From positions 186,001 to 250,000 of the forward strand of contig JADJMO010000004.1 of the NCBI GenBank assembly GCA_016709545.1: a DNA stretch of 64,000 nt, written 5' to 3'. The translations under genes and the position numbers were made by a program. Numbering within the stretch: position 1 is the first letter of the stretch; each line of letters begins with the position of its first letter. A model generated the notes under the pieces. That model saw only the letters and a list, made by a program, of their open reading frames with translations. It had not been told where the DNA came from and did not search any database. Of this stretch, positions 56,485 to 64,000 are shown piece after piece. Source of the stretch: Myxococcales bacterium (lineage in GTDB: Bacteria > Myxococcota_A > Polyangia > Polyangiales > JADJMO01).

Positions 56485-58182
56485 TCACTTCGCCGTGACC
56501 AGCACGCTCTTGAGGTGCGGCTGCGCGCCGTAGGGCGGGGGGAAATCCACCGGCGGCGGCAGGTCCTTCATCTGCACCACCTCGCGCTGCGCGGTGCGCG
56601 CCGCCTCGTGCAGCCAGCGGCGCAGCTTGGCCTGCACCGTCTGCCGGTGGTTCGAGCACGCGAGCAGGCTCCCACCCGGCGCGACCAGCGCGAGGCAGCG
56701 GGCGGCGAGGTCCTTGTAGTCGGCGTCGGTCGAGAACCGCCGCGCGCCCACCAGCGAGTAGCTGGGCGGATCGAGGATCACGAGATCGAACCGCTCGCGC
56801 AGCTTCTTCTGGCGGTCGATCCAGTCGAACACGTCGTCGACCACCATCACGTGGCGGTCGCCCGCGAGCCCCGCGTGCGCGAGGTTGCGCTCGGCCCACG
56901 CGAGCGCTTGCTTCGAGGCGTCGACGCTCACCGTGCGGCTCGCCCCGCCGGCCGCCGCGGCCACCGTGAACGGCGCTGTGTACGCGAACAGGTTGAGCAC
57001 CGACTTGCCCGCCGCGAGCTCGCGCACGCGTCGGCGGTTCTCGCGCTGGTCGAGGAAGATCCCCGTCGAGAGCCCGTCGCCGAGGCGGACGAGGAACGGC
57101 AGCCCGTGCTCCAGCACCGAGAACTCGGCCGGCGCCGCGACCCCGCGCACCGGGTCTGCGGGTGCGAGCGCGTCGTTGCGCGTGTCGACGACCACGTTGG
57201 CCTGCTTCGGGCGGCGCTTGAGGTAGATCCCGGCGAACCCGAGCCGGTGCAAGCCGTCGAGGAGCGCGGCCTCGGTGGCCGCGTCGAACGCGGCGTAGAG
57301 CTGCGCGACGAGGTGCTCGCCGTAGACGTCCACGCTCAGGCCCGGCGTGCCGTCGCCGTCCTCGTGGAGCAGGCGGAACGCGGTCGTGTCGCCCGAGCAG
57401 CCGAGCCCGTACCGCTCCTCGCGCGCGCGATCGACGACCTCCGCGAAGACCGCCGCGTCGAGCGAGGTGGGCGTGATCGGCGGGCGATCGCCCTCCGCGA
57501 GCCAGCGCGCGAACGCGGGCGGCGCGTGGGCGGTCAGCGCGAGCGAACGCCCGTCGACGGGGTGGGCCACGACGAGCTTCTCGGCGTGGAGGAGCAGGCG
57601 CGAGGCGGCGGGCCCGCCGTAGAGCCGATCGCCGGCGATGGGCGCCCCGATCGCCGCGAGCTGCGCGCGGGCCTGGTGGGTGCGGCCCGTCTCGAGCCGC
57701 AGCGAGAGCAGCGCGCGGCGCCCTTCGCGCGCCACCACGTCCACGTGGGTGATCGCCTCCTGGCCACGGCGGTCCCGCGCATCGACCACCGACACCCGAC
57801 CGTCGACCAGCGGTCCGAGCCGGTGCTCGAGCCGACGCGCGCCACCTTTGTAGCCCTCGACCGCCGCCAGGTAGGTCTTCTGCGCAGTGCGACCCTCGAG
57901 CTGCTTCGCGATCGGCGCGTTGGCGGCCTTGTCGCGCGTGTAGAGCACGAGGCCCGAGGTCGCGCGATCGAGCCGCTGGTGGATGCCGAGATACGGCGTG
58001 CCGCCATCGCGCTCGGTCAGGAACGCGCGCAGGCGCGCCGGGAGATCGTCGCGGTCGGTCTCGCGCGCGGCCTGCGTCGGCACGCCGCTCGGCTTGTCGA
58101 CGACGAGCAGCGACCGGTCCTCGAAGACGATGCGGTCAGGGTCGAAGGAGGGCCAACGTGCCCTCGACACGGGTCCGGTCAC
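56485..58182 (-). CDS. RluA-family pseudouridine synthase fused to RlmI-like methyltransferase
   Basis: 565 residues, two RNA-modifying enzymes in one chain. About 15-230: RluA/RluD-type pseudouridine synthase (FEDRSLLVVDKPSGVPTQAA, HQRLDRATSGLVLYTRDKAA with the catalytic Asp, RLETGRTHQARAQLAAIG). About 245-565: RlmI/YccW-type SAM methyltransferase (DGLSTGIFLDQRENRRRV, VLNLFAYTAPFTVAAAAG, VILDPPSYS, HLKSVLVTAK), which in E. coli makes m5C in 23S rRNA, though here the PUA domain is replaced by the synthase. The GTG start overlaps the SUMF1 gene stop (GTGA). The joined enzymes may modify nearby rRNA positions; the target is unknown. Confidence 0.9.
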   Translation of the reverse strand: MTGPVSRARWPSFDPDRIVFEDRSLLVVDKPSGVPTQAARETDRDDLPARLRAFLTERDGGTPYLGIHQRLDRATSGLVLYTRDKAANAPIAKQLEGRTAQKTYLAAVEGYKGGARRLEHRLGPLVDGRVSVVDARDRRGQEAITHVDVVAREGRRALLSLRLETGRTHQARAQLAAIGAPIAGDRLYGGPAASRLLLHAEKLVVAHPVDGRSLALTAHAPPAFARWLAEGDRPPITPTSLDAAVFAEVVDRAREERYGLGCSGDTTAFRLLHEDGDGTPGLSVDVYGEHLVAQLYAAFDAATEAALLDGLHRLGFAGIYLKRRPKQANVVVDTRNDALAPADPVRGVAAPAEFSVLEHGLPFLVRLGDGLSTGIFLDQRENRRRVRELAAGKSVLNLFAYTAPFTVAAAAGGASRTVSVDASKQALAWAERNLAHAGLAGDRHVMVVDDVFDWIDRQKKLRERFDLVILDPPSYSLVGARRFSTDADYKDLAARCLALVAPGGSLLACSNHRQTVQAKLRRWLHEAARTAQREVVQMKDLPPPVDFPPPYGAQPHLKSVLVTAK

Positions 58183-59540
58183 TCGGCGTCTTTGCAGCAG
58201 CGGAAGCCGGTCGAGTAGTCGTGGTAGCTCGAGAAGTGCGCGCTCGTGGCGTAGCGGCAGCCCGGGCCGTTCTGCGTGGCGTCCTGGTAGTAGCCGCCGT
58301 GGAACACGCCCTTCTTCTCGGCGGTCCACTCGTGCAGGTTGCCGACCATGTCGAAGACGCCGAAGCCGTTCGTGCACTGGTCGAAGGCTCCGGTCTTGGC
58401 GACCGTGCCCTCGAGCGCGTTGAGCGACGGGTCGTTCATCACCTTGTTGTCGTAGAGGTGGTCCTTGAACGAGGCGCCGAACAGCTCGCCGAGCGGGGAG
58501 CGGCCGTGGGTGTTGCAGGCCTTCTCGTCGGCGTCGTTGCCGTAGGGATAGGTGGTACGGCGCGGGCCCTCGCAGGCCGCGGTCCACTCGGATGCCGCGC
58601 ACAGGCGCTTGCCCGCGACCTCGCAGGCCACCGCCGCGGCGTCGCGGTCGATGTAGCCCTGCGGGACGACGCCGGGCTTGGAGACGGCCTTCATCGTGCG
58701 GCCGCTCGACGCGAGGCCGTCGATCGCGACGTAGGGCGACCAGGGGACGTCTTCGCCCGCGATGACCTCGACCAGCGAGGCCTCCCACTTGTCGACGCAG
58801 ACGCGGATCTCGTCGCGCGTGACCAGGGCCATCTCGGGCGGGCAGGCCGCCGGCTCGACGACGGGCGCGGGCTTGGGTGCGGCCTTCTTGGCGGTGAGGG
58901 CGCCGGCGACGTTGGCCGCCGCGAGGCTCGGCTTCGCGAACGAGAGCCGCGAGACCATCCGCATGACCTCGCCGCGATCGTGGATGAACATGCCGACGAC
59001 CGCGGCCGCCGCGAGCGTGAGGACGATGCGGGCGCGGGTGGCGAAGTGGTGGGTGAGCGCGGCCGGGTGCGCGACGCGCAGGACCGGCGAGACGCTCTCG
59101 GGCGCGGGCTCGTCGTCGCAGGAGACGACGACGGCGGGGATGGAGCGCGGGGTCTCGTCCTCTTCGGCCAGGAACTGGGAGGTCGGCTCGGCGACGGGCT
59201 CGACCGGGGGCACCCACGAGGCGCGCCGCGCGGTCACCAGCGCGACCGGGGGCAACGGCTCGGCGACCGGCTCCACGACGGGCTCGACGACGCGGGCGAC
59301 AGGCATGGGACCCATCGACTCCGCCTGCACGAGCGGCTCGCCGTGGGCCAAGGATTCGGCTGCTTCGGGGGCGACGGAGACGAAGCAAACCGGTGCGATC
59401 GCCTGCAGCAGCTCGACCGAAGGTGCGCGGAGGAAGCGCGCTCGGCCAGAGACGTTCGAAAGAGGGGCCTTCGGCCCTGCGCTCCGCGCCTTCGTGGGGG
59501 ATTCGATCGACTTTCCCCGGCCAGAACGCGAACGACCCAT
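58179..59540 (-). CDS. membrane-anchored SUMF1/FGE-like domain protein
   Basis: 453 residues. Cytoplasmic Pro/Val/Glu-rich N-part (about 1-165), one membrane helix (IVLTLAAAAVVGMFIHD), then an outer SUMF1 domain (about 225-453): CVDKWEASLVEVIAGEDVPW, VACEVAGKRLCAASEWTAAC, YPYGNDADEKACNTHG, FGVFDMVGNLHEWTAEKKG and the end TGFRCCKDA. SUMF1 domains are formylglycine-generating enzymes or ligand-binding scaffolds; without the family's active cysteine pair being certain, catalytic activity is open. Coupled by GTGA to the RNA-modification fusion, which is functionally unrelated on its face. Confidence 0.82.
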   Translation of the reverse strand: MGRSRSGRGKSIESPTKARSAGPKAPLSNVSGRARFLRAPSVELLQAIAPVCFVSVAPEAAESLAHGEPLVQAESMGPMPVARVVEPVVEPVAEPLPPVALVTARRASWVPPVEPVAEPTSQFLAEEDETPRSIPAVVVSCDDEPAPESVSPVLRVAHPAALTHHFATRARIVLTLAAAAVVGMFIHDRGEVMRMVSRLSFAKPSLAAANVAGALTAKKAAPKPAPVVEPAACPPEMALVTRDEIRVCVDKWEASLVEVIAGEDVPWSPYVAIDGLASSGRTMKAVSKPGVVPQGYIDRDAAAVACEVAGKRLCAASEWTAACEGPRRTTYPYGNDADEKACNTHGRSPLGELFGASFKDHLYDNKVMNDPSLNALEGTVAKTGAFDQCTNGFGVFDMVGNLHEWTAEKKGVFHGGYYQDATQNGPGCRYATSAHFSSYHDYSTGFRCCKDAE

Positions 59541-59612
59541 CGGACCTCGGCGGACACGGTCGGGACCACCCCGAACCGCAGAGCCTAGAGACGGTAGCGG
59601 ACAGGAATGTCA

Positions 59613-59630
59613 TGCGAAAGCGATTTCGCA
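59613..59630. promoter_or_regulatory. perfect inverted repeat upstream of SUMF1-domain gene
   Basis: TGCGAAA-GCGA-TTTCGCA, seven-base perfect arms around a 4-base centre, in an unusually A+T-rich 135-base gap between the ketoacyl synthase stop and the SUMF1 gene start, both on the minus strand. On the minus strand no T-run follows, so it is not a good terminator for the upstream gene. An operator for the downstream gene is possible. TTGAAT near 59680 is a weak -35 candidate. Confidence 0.35.
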
Positions 59631-59675
59631 CTCGCGGATTTTTCCACAGTCATTTGCAGGCCAGGCTGCTTGTAT

Positions 59676-61385
59676 TCAAATTCCCCACAATTCGGCGCGG
59701 GCCTGGAAGTCGACCGGCCAGCCGGTCTTCTCCAGCACGAGCTCGGCGCACGGACCGGGCGCGTCCACGCTCACCACGACGACCCGCTGGGCGCGCCGCG
59801 TGGCCAGGAAATCGGCCGCCACCTCGCGGGCCTCGAGGCGCGCGTCGAGCCCGCGCGAGACGGTCATCGCCGGGCCCGTCAGCTGGAACGCCATGGCGCA
59901 CTCCCCGGCGCAGGCGTTCGGCGTGGTGTACGCGAAGCGACGGCCCTCGGCGAACGCCGCGCCACGGGCCGCAAGCCCAGCCTCGTAGAGGGCGTTGAGG
60001 TCGAGGGTCGCGAGCACGGTGCCCACGACGATCCCGGCGCCGACCAGCGCCTCCCGCCCCACGACGGCCGCGAGCGCGCCGACGGCCGCGAGCGCGCGGT
60101 GACAGAGGCCGTCCATGCGCGCGAGCCGATCCCGGGCGAGGCCGGTCGAGGCCGACAGCGCTTCGAGCTCGTAGGTGGTCGGGACCGCCTCGGCGAGACG
60201 GCGCGGGGTGACCAGCGCCCGGGCGGTGCGCGGACCCGCGAAGTCGGCCCGGACGAAGTGCAGGGCCGCGTTGGCGCCCCCGAACGCCGCCGAGAGCTTC
60301 AACGCACCACGCACGTCGGCCGGAGCGTTCTCCGTGCACGGATGGGCGCCGACCTCGGGATCGAGCGCGCCCTCCCCGGGCGTCGCCGGCAGGAGGCCCC
60401 GGCGAAGCGCGTCGATCACCAGGATCGACTCGAGCACCCCCGCCGCACCGAGCGTGTGCCCGATGCTGGCCTTGGCCGCGTGGACGGGCGGCGACTTCCC
60501 GGGCAGCGCGAGGGTGAGGGCCTTGGACTCCATCGGGTCGTTGAACACGGTGGAGGTCCCGTGGACGGAGACCAGGTCGACCGGCGCGTTCTCGGCGAGG
60601 GCCTGGAGGGCGGCGCGAGAGAGGCCCCCACCCGTGCGGTCCGGCGCGGTGAGGTGCACCGCGTCGCACGAGGCACCGAAGCCGACGATGCGCGCGACCC
60701 GGCCCGGGAACACGCGACGGAGGACCATCACCCCCGCCCCTTCTCCGAGGGCCATGCCGTCGCGATCGACACGGAACGGGCGTGGTGGGAGGCGGCTCGT
60801 CGTGGCGCCGAGCGCCTCGAACCCCGCCGCGACGAAGGTGGTCAGCGCGTCGTAGCCCCCGGCGAGCACGACGTCGCAGAGGTCTTGCTCGAGCCACATG
60901 ACGCCGAGCCCGAGGGCGAGGGTGGAGGCCGAGCACGCGGTGAGGAGGTGCGTGGTGCGAACCGGCTCGATCCCCTCGGCAGAGAGCATGGCCAGGAGGG
61001 CGCGGAACGGGGCGTGGTAGGTGGCGGCGTCGGCGAGCGCCGGATCGATCGCCTCGCCCGTGGCGCGGGCGCGGAAGAAGCGCTCGCTGGTCGCCATGCC
61101 CCCCGACGACGTACCGATGGCGAGCCCGACGCGCTCACCGGGCGAGAGCTGCGCGGACACCTGACGCACCACCGCGAGCAGCAGCGTGGTCGCGGGATCC
61201 TCGCCGGCTTCGCGCGCGGCCTCGGCGACCGACGAACGGGCGGCGAACGGGCGACGGAGCCCCGCGGCGGTCAGCCTCGGATCGAGCGTGATGCAGGTCG
61301 GGGCCGGCGCGTTCGGCGCGCCCACGACGAACGCGTCACCCTCGCCGAGCGGCCCGATCGCAGCCGTCGCGACGACGTCGATCAT
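59676..61385 (-). CDS. beta-ketoacyl-ACP synthase with extra C-terminal half-KS domain
   Basis: 569 residues. First 390: FabF-type ketosynthase with catalytic Cys in LLTACSASTLALGLGVMWLE, His in LVSVHGTSTVFNDPMESKA and His in AAKASIGHTLGAAGVLES, so condensation activity is expected; GGGLSRAALQ and AFGGANAALHFV fit the fold. Residues about 405-569 repeat only the N-terminal half of a ketosynthase (AAVVGREALVGAGIVVGTVL, PNACAGECAMAFQLTGPAMT, VVVVSVDAPGPCAELVL), like the stand-alone Ketoacyl-synt_2 proteins of aryl-polyene clusters. The lipoprotein gene upstream is 15 bases away. No acyl carrier protein is in the window. Confidence 0.85.
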   Translation of the reverse strand: MIDVVATAAIGPLGEGDAFVVGAPNAPAPTCITLDPRLTAAGLRRPFAARSSVAEAAREAGEDPATTLLLAVVRQVSAQLSPGERVGLAIGTSSGGMATSERFFRARATGEAIDPALADAATYHAPFRALLAMLSAEGIEPVRTTHLLTACSASTLALGLGVMWLEQDLCDVVLAGGYDALTTFVAAGFEALGATTSRLPPRPFRVDRDGMALGEGAGVMVLRRVFPGRVARIVGFGASCDAVHLTAPDRTGGGLSRAALQALAENAPVDLVSVHGTSTVFNDPMESKALTLALPGKSPPVHAAKASIGHTLGAAGVLESILVIDALRRGLLPATPGEGALDPEVGAHPCTENAPADVRGALKLSAAFGGANAALHFVRADFAGPRTARALVTPRRLAEAVPTTYELEALSASTGLARDRLARMDGLCHRALAAVGALAAVVGREALVGAGIVVGTVLATLDLNALYEAGLAARGAAFAEGRRFAYTTPNACAGECAMAFQLTGPAMTVSRGLDARLEAREVAADFLATRRAQRVVVVSVDAPGPCAELVLEKTGWPVDFQARAELWGI

Positions 61386-61400
61386 CGAGACCCATCGTAC

Positions 61401-62165
61401 TCACGACGCGTCGGGATCGGCAAAGGTCGCGGCGGGGAGCTCCTTGGCGAGCTCGGTGGTCTCGCCCACCACGACCACCCGGAGCGGCGGATCGTCGCCC
61501 TCGAACACCACTTCGCTGGGAAAACGAGCCCCATCGGCCAGCGTGGTGACGCGCCCTTCCACGCGCCCGTGCAGCGCGCCCTGCGAGAAGAACCAGCCTC
61601 GCTCGACGTCTCCCACCCGCGCGCGGATGACGAAGTCTCGCCCGAACAGCGCGAAGGCGAGGAGCCCGGGGCCCGGACCGACGTGGCCCGCCGCGTCCAC
61701 CACCGCCTCGCGCGCGTGCACGAGGGTGCCGCCGAACGGCGCGACGAGCCAGCGGCGCAGCAGGTCGATCGGCAGGCCCCGCAAGGTCGAGCGCGGGGTG
61801 CTCGCGTCGCCGCGCACCACGCGGTCGAGCGCGGGGATCGCGGCGCGGAACCGGTCGCCGGAGATCCACACGTCCATGGCGGTGGTGCCACCCGGGCCGA
61901 GCAGGATCATGCGGAGCGCCTGGCCGGGCCGCACCACGAGCGCGCCGCGCCCCTCGAAGCCGCGCCCGCTCACCCCCTCGAGCAGCGAGATCTTGAGCGT
62001 CTGCCGCACGTCGGTCGTCGGCGGACGCGCGCGCGCCCGGAGCTCGGCGGCCGAGAGGCGCGGACCGGCCTCGAGCTCGACCCGCGTGAGCGAGGGCGGC
62101 TTGTTCGCGCGCGGGCCCGTGCACCCGAGGGCGAGCAGCGCGAGCGCGAAGGACCAGCGGGCCAA
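61401..62165 (-). CDS. LolB/LolA-like outer-membrane lipoprotein
   Basis: 254 residues. The only start that fits between the last stop and the divergent gene is TTG at 62165, giving LARWSFALALLALGCTGP, a good lipoprotein signal. The mature part (RQTLKISLLEGVSGRGFEGR, GALVVRPGQALRMILLGPGG, AMDVWISGDRFRAAIPALD) has the strand pattern of LolB/DUF4292 lipid-binding half-barrels. Placed 15 bases before the ketosynthase gene on the same strand. Lipoproteins of this type accompany ketosynthases in aryl-polyene-like clusters, so it may help move a lipid product to the outer membrane; this is inference. Confidence 0.68.
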   Translation of the reverse strand: MARWSFALALLALGCTGPRANKPPSLTRVELEAGPRLSAAELRARARPPTTDVRQTLKISLLEGVSGRGFEGRGALVVRPGQALRMILLGPGGTTAMDVWISGDRFRAAIPALDRVVRGDASTPRSTLRGLPIDLLRRWLVAPFGGTLVHAREAVVDAAGHVGPGPGLLAFALFGRDFVIRARVGDVERGWFFSQGALHGRVEGRVTTLADGARFPSEVVFEGDDPPLRVVVVGETTELAKELPAATFADPDAS

Positions 62166-62190
62166 GCGCCGGCATACTAGCGTGCGCCCG

Positions 62191-63102
62191 ATGCGTCGCC
62201 TCCTCCTCGCCGTCGTCCTCGGTGCCTGCGGGCGAACCCCCGCCACCATGGGCGACGCTGCGCCGAGCGCGCCGGCCTCGAGCTCGGTGGCGCCAGCGGC
62301 TTCCGTGTCCGCGTCGGTGTCCGTCTCGGCCTCGGTGTCGGCGTCGGCAGCCGCGTCGGCCTCGGTCGATCCCGAGGAGGACGACGAGCCCGCGCCGCCC
62401 GCACCTTCCGTCGCTGCTCCCGCCACCGCGTCGGCGAGCGCTTCGGCTCCGGCGCCCAAGGTAGCGGCCGCGGCTTCGCAGAAGGCCCCGCCCAAGTTCG
62501 ACCCGAAGGTGCCGAAGTGCCGGCTGCAGAAGCCGCTGCCGTTCTTGATCCGTGCCAACTACACGCCCGTCGGCGCCCACAAGGAGGCGCACGACAAGGC
62601 GATCCGGTTCCGCACCGAGCACTACGGGTACGCCAAGGGGTTCGGCGATCCCAAGTGGAACGCCTACCCGCCGTCGCACTACGCGACCGACCTGCACTTC
62701 ATGGGGCTCACGGCCAAGCTGCACCCCCGCATCGCCCCCGCGCTCGCCTGCGCCGAGCAGGCCATCCTCAAGCACTGCGGCGCGTTCCCGTACGCGCCCG
62801 CGGTGCTCGCCGGCATCCGCTACGAGAACACCTACCGCGGCGGCGAGATCACCAACCACATGTACGGCATCGCCGTCGACCTCGATCCCGGCCGCAACAC
62901 CTGCTGCAACTGCGTGCCGCCGTGGCGTGACCACCCGCTCTGCAAGAAGAAGCTGCCGATCGAGCAGCGCATGGCGATGCCGATGTGCTGGGTGAAGCAG
63001 TTCGAGAAATTCGGCTTCTACTGGCTCGGGCGCGACAAGCTCGAGGACACCATGCACTTCGAGTTCCTCGGCGATCCCGACAAGATCCTGCTGGGGAAGT
63101 GA
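62191..63102 (+). CDS. M15-family D-Ala-D-Ala carboxypeptidase-like lipoprotein
   Basis: 303 residues. MRRLLLAVVLGACGR is a lipoprotein signal; residues 20-105 are a Ser/Ala/Val repeat linker (SVSASVSVSASVSASAAASA). The catalytic domain has the M15 zinc motifs TNHMYGIAVDLDPGRN (H-x6-D) and DTMHFEFLG (His of the HFE-type motif). Between them sits a Cys-rich insert (NTCCNCVPPWRDHPLCKK) not usual for the family. It should trim peptidoglycan peptides in the periplasm. It diverges from the lipoprotein/ketosynthase pair by only 25 bases. Confidence 0.87.
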   Translation: MRRLLLAVVLGACGRTPATMGDAAPSAPASSSVAPAASVSASVSVSASVSASAAASASVDPEEDDEPAPPAPSVAAPATASASASAPAPKVAAAASQKAPPKFDPKVPKCRLQKPLPFLIRANYTPVGAHKEAHDKAIRFRTEHYGYAKGFGDPKWNAYPPSHYATDLHFMGLTAKLHPRIAPALACAEQAILKHCGAFPYAPAVLAGIRYENTYRGGEITNHMYGIAVDLDPGRNTCCNCVPPWRDHPLCKKKLPIEQRMAMPMCWVKQFEKFGFYWLGRDKLEDTMHFEFLGDPDKILLGK

Positions 63103-63158
63103 GCGGCGGAGGCCGCGGGGATTTGCCCGAGCCGGGGGGGACGTGCTTCGATCGGAGG

Positions 63159-64000
63159 ATGCGGAAGCTCGCCGTCGTCGTGCCCGTGGTCCTGGGACTT
63201 GCCGCGCCGCAGGCGGCCGAGGCCCAGTCGTACGAGGCGCCGAAGCCGATCGAGGTGCCGACCACGCCGGTCCCCCAGAGCCCTCCGCCCGCCACGCCGC
63301 CGCCCAAGAAGGCCGAGCCGAAGCCCGCGCCCGCGCCGACCACGGCGACGCCGAAGAAGGGTGACGACCCGCCCAAGGACGACAAGGACAAGGCCGAGAA
63401 GAAGCCGGTCAACTTCAACAACGACGGCGTGTTCAAGGTCTCGGGCACGGGCACCAACCTGGCGGCGCCCAAGGGCACGCCGGCGAAGGGTGGCGGCACC
63501 GCACCGGCGGGCAAGCCTGGCAAGGTGGCCAAGGCCAACGCGGCGATCGTCGCGCAGTGGCCCGGGTTCCGGATGACCGAGGACGGCGGCAGCGAGGTGA
63601 TGGTCGAGTTCTCCAAGAACGTCGCGCCCCCGAGCCGCTTCGAGGCCGCGGGCACGGTCACCTTCGTCTTCAAGGGCGCCATCGTCCTCAAGCACAACAA
63701 CCAGAATCCCTTGCTCACGGGGCACTTCAACACCCCCGTGTCGAGCGCGCGGCTCGTGCCGAAGAAGGGCGAGCTGCACCTCGTGATCGACCTGCGTGCG
63801 GCCACGAGCGCCGCGGGCACCACCGGCATGCGCGCGGGCGGCGAGCCCGGCTCGATGCAGTTCTTCGCCAAGTTCCCCGCCGGGAGCTACCTCGCAAAAG
63901 ACGCGGACGACGAGCCGATGCTCAAGCCGAGCACCACGAAGCTCAAGGGGACCGGCAAGGACGCGAGCAAGTCCGAGGCGCCTCCGCCGCCGCCCGAGAA
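63159..64000 (+). CDS. secreted Pro/Lys-rich protein with AMIN-like domain, 3' end outside window
   Basis: 280 residues visible, no stop before the window end. CGGAGG directly precedes the ATG. RKLAVVVPVVLGLAAPQAAE then AQS is a signal peptide. Residues 30-130 are Pro/Lys/Ala-rich with NFNNDGVFKVSGTGTNLAAP. About 145-265 is beta-rich (GGSEVMVEFSKNVAPPSRFE, AGTVTFVFKGAIVLKHNNQN, FNTPVSSARLVPKKGELHLV), resembling AMIN domains that place proteins on peptidoglycan or in secretin complexes. Exact function unknown. Confidence 0.75.
   Translation, partial: MRKLAVVVPVVLGLAAPQAAEAQSYEAPKPIEVPTTPVPQSPPPATPPPKKAEPKPAPAPTTATPKKGDDPPKDDKDKAEKKPVNFNNDGVFKVSGTGTNLAAPKGTPAKGGGTAPAGKPGKVAKANAAIVAQWPGFRMTEDGGSEVMVEFSKNVAPPSRFEAAGTVTFVFKGAIVLKHNNQNPLLTGHFNTPVSSARLVPKKGELHLVIDLRAATSAAGTTGMRAGGEPGSMQFFAKFPAGSYLAKDADDEPMLKPSTTKLKGTGKDASKSEAPPPPPE

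Noticed and set aside
59613..59630. Rho-independent terminator for the ketosynthase gene
   Set aside because: No T-run follows on the minus strand; kept only as a possible operator.

Overview
The window is about 70% G+C and packed with genes. Four Hanks-type serine/threonine kinases, many Asp/Ser/Ala-rich lipoproteins, a MYXO-CTERM-like sorting tail, Pel exopolysaccharide genes and a proline/alanine-rich secretome point to a myxobacterium, most likely of the Polyangia/Polyangiales side of Myxococcota. That placement is inferred from gene content only. No mobile element, phage or CRISPR array is visible, and gaps between genes rarely exceed 150 bases.

Layout: (1) 1-9.6 kb is a sulfur-assimilation locus. 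A minus-strand operon (cysC-cysI-cysH-substrate-binding protein-cysJ) runs away from an XRE-cupin regulator, which is followed by the ATPase and permease of the same type of ABC importer and a sirohaem-pathway uroporphyrinogen methyltransferase. (2) 9.6-12.5 kb has an EEP-family hydrolase and a pncB-pncA NAD-salvage operon with a palindromic operator candidate. (3) 12.5-21.2 kb is a partial Pel polysaccharide locus: pelA, a pelB split into two coupled genes, and a divergent UDP-GlcNAc 4-epimerase (PelX-like) coupled to a zinc-ribbon membrane protein. (4) 21.2-28.1 kb has small lipoproteins, a large transmembrane kinase, serS and an NFACT/RqcH-like protein. (5) 28.1-33.2 kb is a TonB-dependent receptor with an N-terminal TPR domain and a (Gly-Thr)n linker, coupled to a large lipoprotein with calcium-loop-like motifs. 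(6) 33.3-41.1 kb has two coupled kinases, a lipoprotein, tRNA-Arg(TCT), a CDF transporter, a MacB/LolCDE-type ABC pair and a half-size GDT1 protein. (7) 41.3-47.1 kb has sucCD, a REP-like palindrome, a serpin, a peptidoglycan amidase and a protein of unknown function. (8) 47.2-56.5 kb is a secreted-protein island: two tandem pairs of S41-like peptidase plus jelly-roll-like lipoprotein with a thioesterase between them, then a papain-family protease and two secreted proteins. (9) 56.5-64 kb has a pseudouridine synthase-methyltransferase fusion, a membrane-anchored SUMF1 protein, a ketoacyl synthase with an extra half domain next to a lipoprotein, an M15 peptidase and a secreted protein cut by the window end.

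Translational coupling is pervasive: ATGA, GTGA and TGATG overlaps link most co-directional neighbours. This fixes many starts and shows which genes work together.

The main caution is sequence quality. At least a dozen single- or two-base frame breaks, several in short G or C runs, interrupt otherwise intact genes, including the central-metabolism genes sucC and sucD. I read most of these as uncorrected sequencing indels and annotate the interrupted genes as single genes. One in-frame TAG in a lipoprotein gene is of a different kind and deserves separate checking.
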